A stretch of DNA of 9,193 nt from Spirochaetaceae bacterium UBA4077. GTDB taxonomy: Bacteria; Spirochaetota; Spirochaetia; Treponematales; Rectinemataceae. Under the pieces are notes generated by a model that saw only the letters and a list, made by a program, of their open reading frames with translations, was not told where the DNA came from and did not search any database. Both the position numbers and the translations under genes were made by a program. The stretch lies in contig DFYR01000014.1 in NCBI GenBank assembly GCA_002383375.1, forward strand, positions 1,280-10,472, written 5' to 3'. Shown in pieces: positions 6,632-9,193 of the stretch (position 1 is its first letter; each line of letters opens with the position of its first letter).

Positions 6632-7861
6632 ATGGAACCGATCCGCAATAATACCCAGCGTTTTTCAATCCTAGTCGAATACCTTCGCCTTCTGTACCAA
6701 GGCCCGGTGACAAAGGAAATATTCGAGAAGTACAGGCAGGTACTCCACAGCTCCGGCGCTCATGAGGTGAACGAGGCTTTGGACGAGGTGCTTAAAGATG
6801 CCAAAGAAATCGAATCCTGGAAGCTGCCGGTGGCCCGGTTTATTCGATCGGCCTCCAGGGGATTGGACGCCGAAATCGTACTTGAATATCCTGCCCATAG
6901 TCTCTTCGCCGATCTTGAAAAAGAAAACGACGGGATAGAAACCGAGCTCAAGGCTCTCCAATCTCAACTCCTCCAGCCGCATACGAGGGAAGCAGAACAG
7001 GGTTCTCATTCCAAGGGCGCAAGGGAGCAGGATCGAGAGTCGATCGACGAAATAAGAAAGAGACTGAGCGGTTTTTCTCTGCTGAGAACCCATTATCAGC
7101 GCCTTCAAAATGAACTTTTTCCCCTTTTCGAACAAACAGCACCCAGGCACAAGTGCGTTTCCCTTATGTGGGCACTGCAGGACGATGTGCTAGCCTTGCA
7201 GGCGAGCCTGACCAAAGAAACTCCTAGCACCACCCAAGTCGTAGTCAACACCAGGACTAATTCCGGCACCAACGCCGACATCGATGCCGATATCAACACC
7301 GAGCTCGCCCAATCTAGCTTCTGGAAGGATTTAGGGACCTTCTACATGACCGCCGGCATGCTTCTCTACCGCGAGCGCCGGATACTCTACCCCGTGGCCT
7401 TCAGAGCCATACCCGAGCACATGCTTGGGATGGCGCACAACGCGATGCCCAAAGCAGGGTCGTACAACTTCTCCTCCCTCACCGGCAGCCTTGATACCAA
7501 GCAGCTGGATGCAATCTTCAAAAACCTTCCTGTCGATATTTCCTTCATTGGTACCGATGACAGGGTGAAGTTCTACTCAGACCCCCCGCATCGGATCTTT
7601 CCCCGCTCTCCTGCGGTGGTCGGACGGCTTGTGCAAAACTGCCATCCTCCCAAAAGCGTGGCGGTCGTGGAGGAAATCCTGTGCTCCTTCAAGAGCGGCA
7701 AGCGGGACAGAGCCGAGTTCTGGCTCCAATCCAAAGGCGCCTTTATCCACATTCAATACTTCGCCCTAAGGGATGCTGAGGGCGTATATCTTGGAACGAT
7801 GGAAGTGTCCCAGGACGCGACACATCTTAGAAAACTTGAGGGAGAAAAGCGTTTACTGTAG
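6632..7861 (+). CDS. PAS-domain protein with DUF438/hemerythrin-like helical region
   Basis: This encodes a 409-residue protein, probably a cytosolic sensor of unknown signal. It has no signal peptide, no membrane helix and no output domain such as a kinase. Residues about 8-80 form a helical N-terminus. Residues about 85-265 resemble the helical-bundle part of DUF438/hemerythrin-type proteins: YPAHSLFADLEKEN (87-100), THYQRLQNELFP (153-164), MW (179-180) and YRERRILYPVAF (246-257). A polar repetitive insert lies at about 196-225. The C-terminal PAS domain (about 297-405) is the best match to these families: VDISFIGTDDRV, RIFPRSPAVVGR, the hallmark NCHPPKS (336-342), SGKRDRAEFW and GTMEVSQD, ending in GEKRLL. 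The gene starts 72 bases after dppF with no terminator between, so it may be co-transcribed. The stop TAG is followed directly by TAA. Several residues expected to bind metal in the hemerythrin part look substituted. Confidence 0.8.
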   Translation: MEPIRNNTQRFSILVEYLRLLYQGPVTKEIFEKYRQVLHSSGAHEVNEALDEVLKDAKEIESWKLPVARFIRSASRGLDAEIVLEYPAHSLFADLEKENDGIETELKALQSQLLQPHTREAEQGSHSKGAREQDRESIDEIRKRLSGFSLLRTHYQRLQNELFPLFEQTAPRHKCVSLMWALQDDVLALQASLTKETPSTTQVVVNTRTNSGTNADIDADINTELAQSSFWKDLGTFYMTAGMLLYRERRILYPVAFRAIPEHMLGMAHNAMPKAGSYNFSSLTGSLDTKQLDAIFKNLPVDISFIGTDDRVKFYSDPPHRIFPRSPAVVGRLVQNCHPPKSVAVVEEILCSFKSGKRDRAEFWLQSKGAFIHIQYFALRDAEGVYLGTMEVSQDATHLRKLEGEKRLL

Positions 7862-7885
7862 TAAAGCCCTGCCCATAGCAGCCCT

Positions 7886-8758
7886 TTCCATCTGGTCCTC
7901 TCCGAAGGCAACACCAAGGCCTCGATGAAGGGGATGCTCCTGGGAGTTGTCTTGAACACCATTCTGGATCCCTTGTTTATTTTTACCTTTGGCATGGGTG
8001 GCGCGGGGCCGCGATCACCACGATGATCAGCCAAATAGCTTCAACGGCCTATCTGGCTTCACTCTACACGCGAAAGAAAATGATTGTTCCTCTCATTGCC
8101 TCGGAATTCCGTATCAGACCGAAAATCCTGGGCTAGAGTTTCCTCTTGGGCACGCCATCCTTTATCCAATCGGCCGGCATGAGCCTTCTCATGCTCCTGG
8201 TGAACACCTCTCTGGGGCGCTACAGCGGCGACTTGGCTATCACCACCTATGGTAGGATCCACAAGCTCAACATGATCGTTATCATGCCGGTCCTGGGGAT
8301 AGTCCAGGGTTTCTAGCCCATCGCCAGCTATAACTTCAGCGCCAGGCGTTATGACAGGGTCAAGGCTACCTTGAGGACGACAATCCTCACAGCATTGGGG
8401 CTCGCCATGGTCGGCTACGCTTTCATGATGCTCTTTCCCCGCCTGGGCATTGGATTTTTCACCTCCGACAGCGCTCTCATCGGCTCTAGTGTCCGGATAC
8501 TGCGGATCATGGTGATGTTCATCCCTCTAGCGGCGGTCCAGATCACCGGTGCAATCTATTTCCAAGCCCTGGGAAAGGCTACCGAAGCGCTGGTCCTGGG
8601 CTTATCCCAACAGTTTTTCATCCTCATCCCCTCATCCTGCTGTTGCCCTGGTTCTTCGGCTTCGACGGCATCTGGATGTCTTACCAACTGGCAGACCTCC
8701 TATCCTCCGGCATAACCACAACACTTCTGGTACGTGAGGTCCGCAGGCTGGGGAAAAA
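7886..8758 (+). pseudogene. MATE-family efflux transporter remnant: 5' truncated, frameshifted, two in-frame ambers
   Basis: Joining three frames gives about 290 residues of continuous MATE-like sequence. Part 1 (7886-~7999) reads LVLSEGN, then GVVLNTILDPLFIFTFGMG. Part 2 (~8002-8630) runs from RGAAITTMISQ through TPSFIQSAGMSLLMLLVNTS, PIASYNFSARRYDRVKA and IYFQALGKATEALVLGLSQQ. Part 3 (8631-8758) reads FGFDGIWMSYQLADLLSSG to VRRLGKK. Intact MATE proteins are about 450 residues; roughly the first 140-150 are missing here, because homology begins only ~25 bases after the stop of the preceding gene. Single-base losses are inferred at the G/C-rich runs near 8000 and 8629, and TAG codons interrupt part 2 at 8134 and 8314. 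The second sits where MATE proteins commonly have Gln (GF-stop-PIASYN), which suggests CAG to TAG. It cannot make a working exporter. Confidence 0.87.
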
Positions 8759-8763
8759 ACCTA

Positions 8764-9059
8764 AGTATAGACATCACCTAAAACTTTGCGCTATGCAATT
8801 ATATGGAGTAGTCAATATTTGGTTGTTTGAATCTTTTAATGGTAAAATAAAACGTTATAACAGAATAATTAAATAATAATCGTAAGATCGAATTGAATAT
8901 GAGAATAACTGGGGCAAGAGGCTACATCTTACGCGCTCACGTATCGGGACTATTTTCTCGAAGAATATCACAATCAGCCGATGCTAGCTTACACGAAAAA
9001 TTGATAGTGAATGAACGAGTATCCCTTGAGGAAGAATCTACTTAAGTAGGAATAAAAAA
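8764..9059. other. AT-rich stretch between the MATE remnant and the insertion sequence; no convincing gene
   Basis: GC content, counted by hand, falls to 25% over 8761-8880 and is 39% over 8881-9060, against 55% in a dppD line. The last MATE frame runs on to TAA 8874-8876, adding about 37 Lys/Asn-rich residues (including FESFNGKIKRYNRIIK) that are not MATE-like; a transposase or other mobile-element scrap is possible but I cannot assign it. A second small frame (ATG 8899 to TAA 9043-9045, 48 codons, including AHVSGLFSRRISQSAD) has no clear ribosome binding site and no family I recognise. This looks like horizontally acquired or decayed DNA beside an IS insertion. Confidence 0.5.
9038..9049. 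repeat. Perfect 12-bp palindrome CTACTTAAGTAG
   Basis: The 12 bases are identical to their reverse complement. The palindrome ends ten bases before the proposed insertion-sequence end at 9060. It may have been part of the insertion target or may be chance; there is no loop, so it is not a hairpin terminator. Confidence 0.4.
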
Positions 9060-9193
9060 GGGGCTGTACTAGATAAGCTTCTAAATTAAGCACCATTTCC
9101 TTAAGATCTTGAGTTGATTTTTAGGTGTTCCGTAGTTAAAACGGAACTCACATTCCTTAGAAAACAAGTGGTCTCCTGTAAAGTAGATTGTCC
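9060..9193 (-). mobile_element. End of an IS1595-family (IS1016-like) insertion sequence, cut by the window edge
   Basis: The element is recognised by the transposase C-terminus at 9081-9193. The boundary is proposed at GGGGCTGTACTAGATAA (9060-9076), which lies outside the transposase stop codon, starts with a G-run as a terminal inverted repeat could, and follows an A-rich stretch. If the family's usual 8-bp target duplication applies, ATAAAAAA (9052-9059) would be one copy. The other inverted repeat and duplication copy are outside the window, so the exact end is inferred. Confidence 0.6.
9081..9193 (-). CDS. IS1595-family transposase, C-terminal fragment (5' partial at window edge)
   Basis: On the minus strand the frame enters at the window edge and ends at TAG (complement of 9081-9083), giving 37 residues. 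The segment KECEFRFNYGTPKNQLK followed by ILRKWC closely resembles the C-terminus of IS1016-type transposases of the IS1595 family, as I remember it. The catalytic acidic residues lie upstream, beyond the window, so activity cannot be judged. The frame shows no stop or shift within the visible part, which suggests a more recent arrival than the pseudogene beside it. Confidence 0.8.
   Translation of the reverse strand, partial: TIYFTGDHLFSKECEFRFNYGTPKNQLKILRKWCLI

Noticed and set aside
7265..7300. Short repeat gccgacatcgat/gccgatatcaac as a possible direct-repeat or CRISPR-like element
   Set aside because: It is only two imperfect 12-base units and codes in frame for ADID/ADIN; it is protein low complexity.
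8134..8316. Reassignment of UAG to glutamine as the reason for in-frame ambers in the MATE sequence
   Set aside because: Other genes here end at TAG (198, dppB 1904-1906, PAS gene 7859-7861), and the same remnant has frameshifts and lacks its N-terminus, so decay is simpler.
8899..9045. A 48-codon open frame as a real small gene
   Set aside because: There is no clear ribosome binding site, no recognised family, and it lies in a decayed AT-rich stretch beside an IS; mentioned only within the region description.
9127..9147. GTTCCGT/ACGGAAC hairpin (7-bp stem, 7-base loop)
   Set aside because: It lies wholly inside the transposase coding sequence (EFRFNYG codons) and has no T-run, so it is probably incidental.

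Overview
The window looks like a chromosomal segment of a moderately GC-rich bacterium (55% GC in one coding line counted by hand). The organism is probably diderm, because the extracytoplasmic binding protein has a type I signal peptide and no lipobox cysteine. The gene families present (two-repeat DUF1456 protein, PAS/DUF438-type protein, MATE exporters, IS1595-family transposase) would suit a spirochaete or a similar anaerobe, but no marker gene fixes the taxonomy and this assignment is a weak inference.

Layout. Bases 1-198 hold the 3' end of a membrane protein gene, probably a MATE-type transporter. It converges on a minus-strand DUF1456 (YehS-like) gene at 224-730. A ~200 bp divergent intergenic region carries a bulged inverted repeat and a good sigma70-type promoter (TTGACA, 17 bp, TAGGAT). 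From there a compact five-gene plus-strand operon runs from 932 to 6559: a peptide/opine-type ABC importer in the order permease B, permease C, binding protein, ATPase D, ATPase F. Junctions overlap by 1-8 bases except for an 86-base gap before the binding protein. That gap holds a stable-looking stem-loop just upstream of the binding-protein ribosome binding site. The five products make one complete importer: the binding protein captures substrate in the periplasm, DppB/DppC form the channel and DppD/DppF power it. A gene at 6632-7861 for a cytosolic PAS-domain protein with a DUF438/hemerythrin-like body follows on the same strand with no visible terminator between.

Downstream, the region decays. 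Bases ~7886-8758 are a MATE exporter pseudogene that has lost its first third and carries two amber codons and two single-base frameshifts. At about 8760 composition drops sharply (25% GC for 8761-8880 by hand count). This AT-rich stretch has no convincing gene and leads to the end of an insertion sequence: the C-terminus of an IS1595-family (IS1016-like) transposase on the minus strand, cut by the window edge.

I see no convincing undescribed system. The points most worth a second look are the stem-loop before the binding-protein gene, the ambiguous (possibly AUC) start of dppB, the PAS protein with an apparently altered hemerythrin-type metal site, and the decaying MATE/IS boundary.
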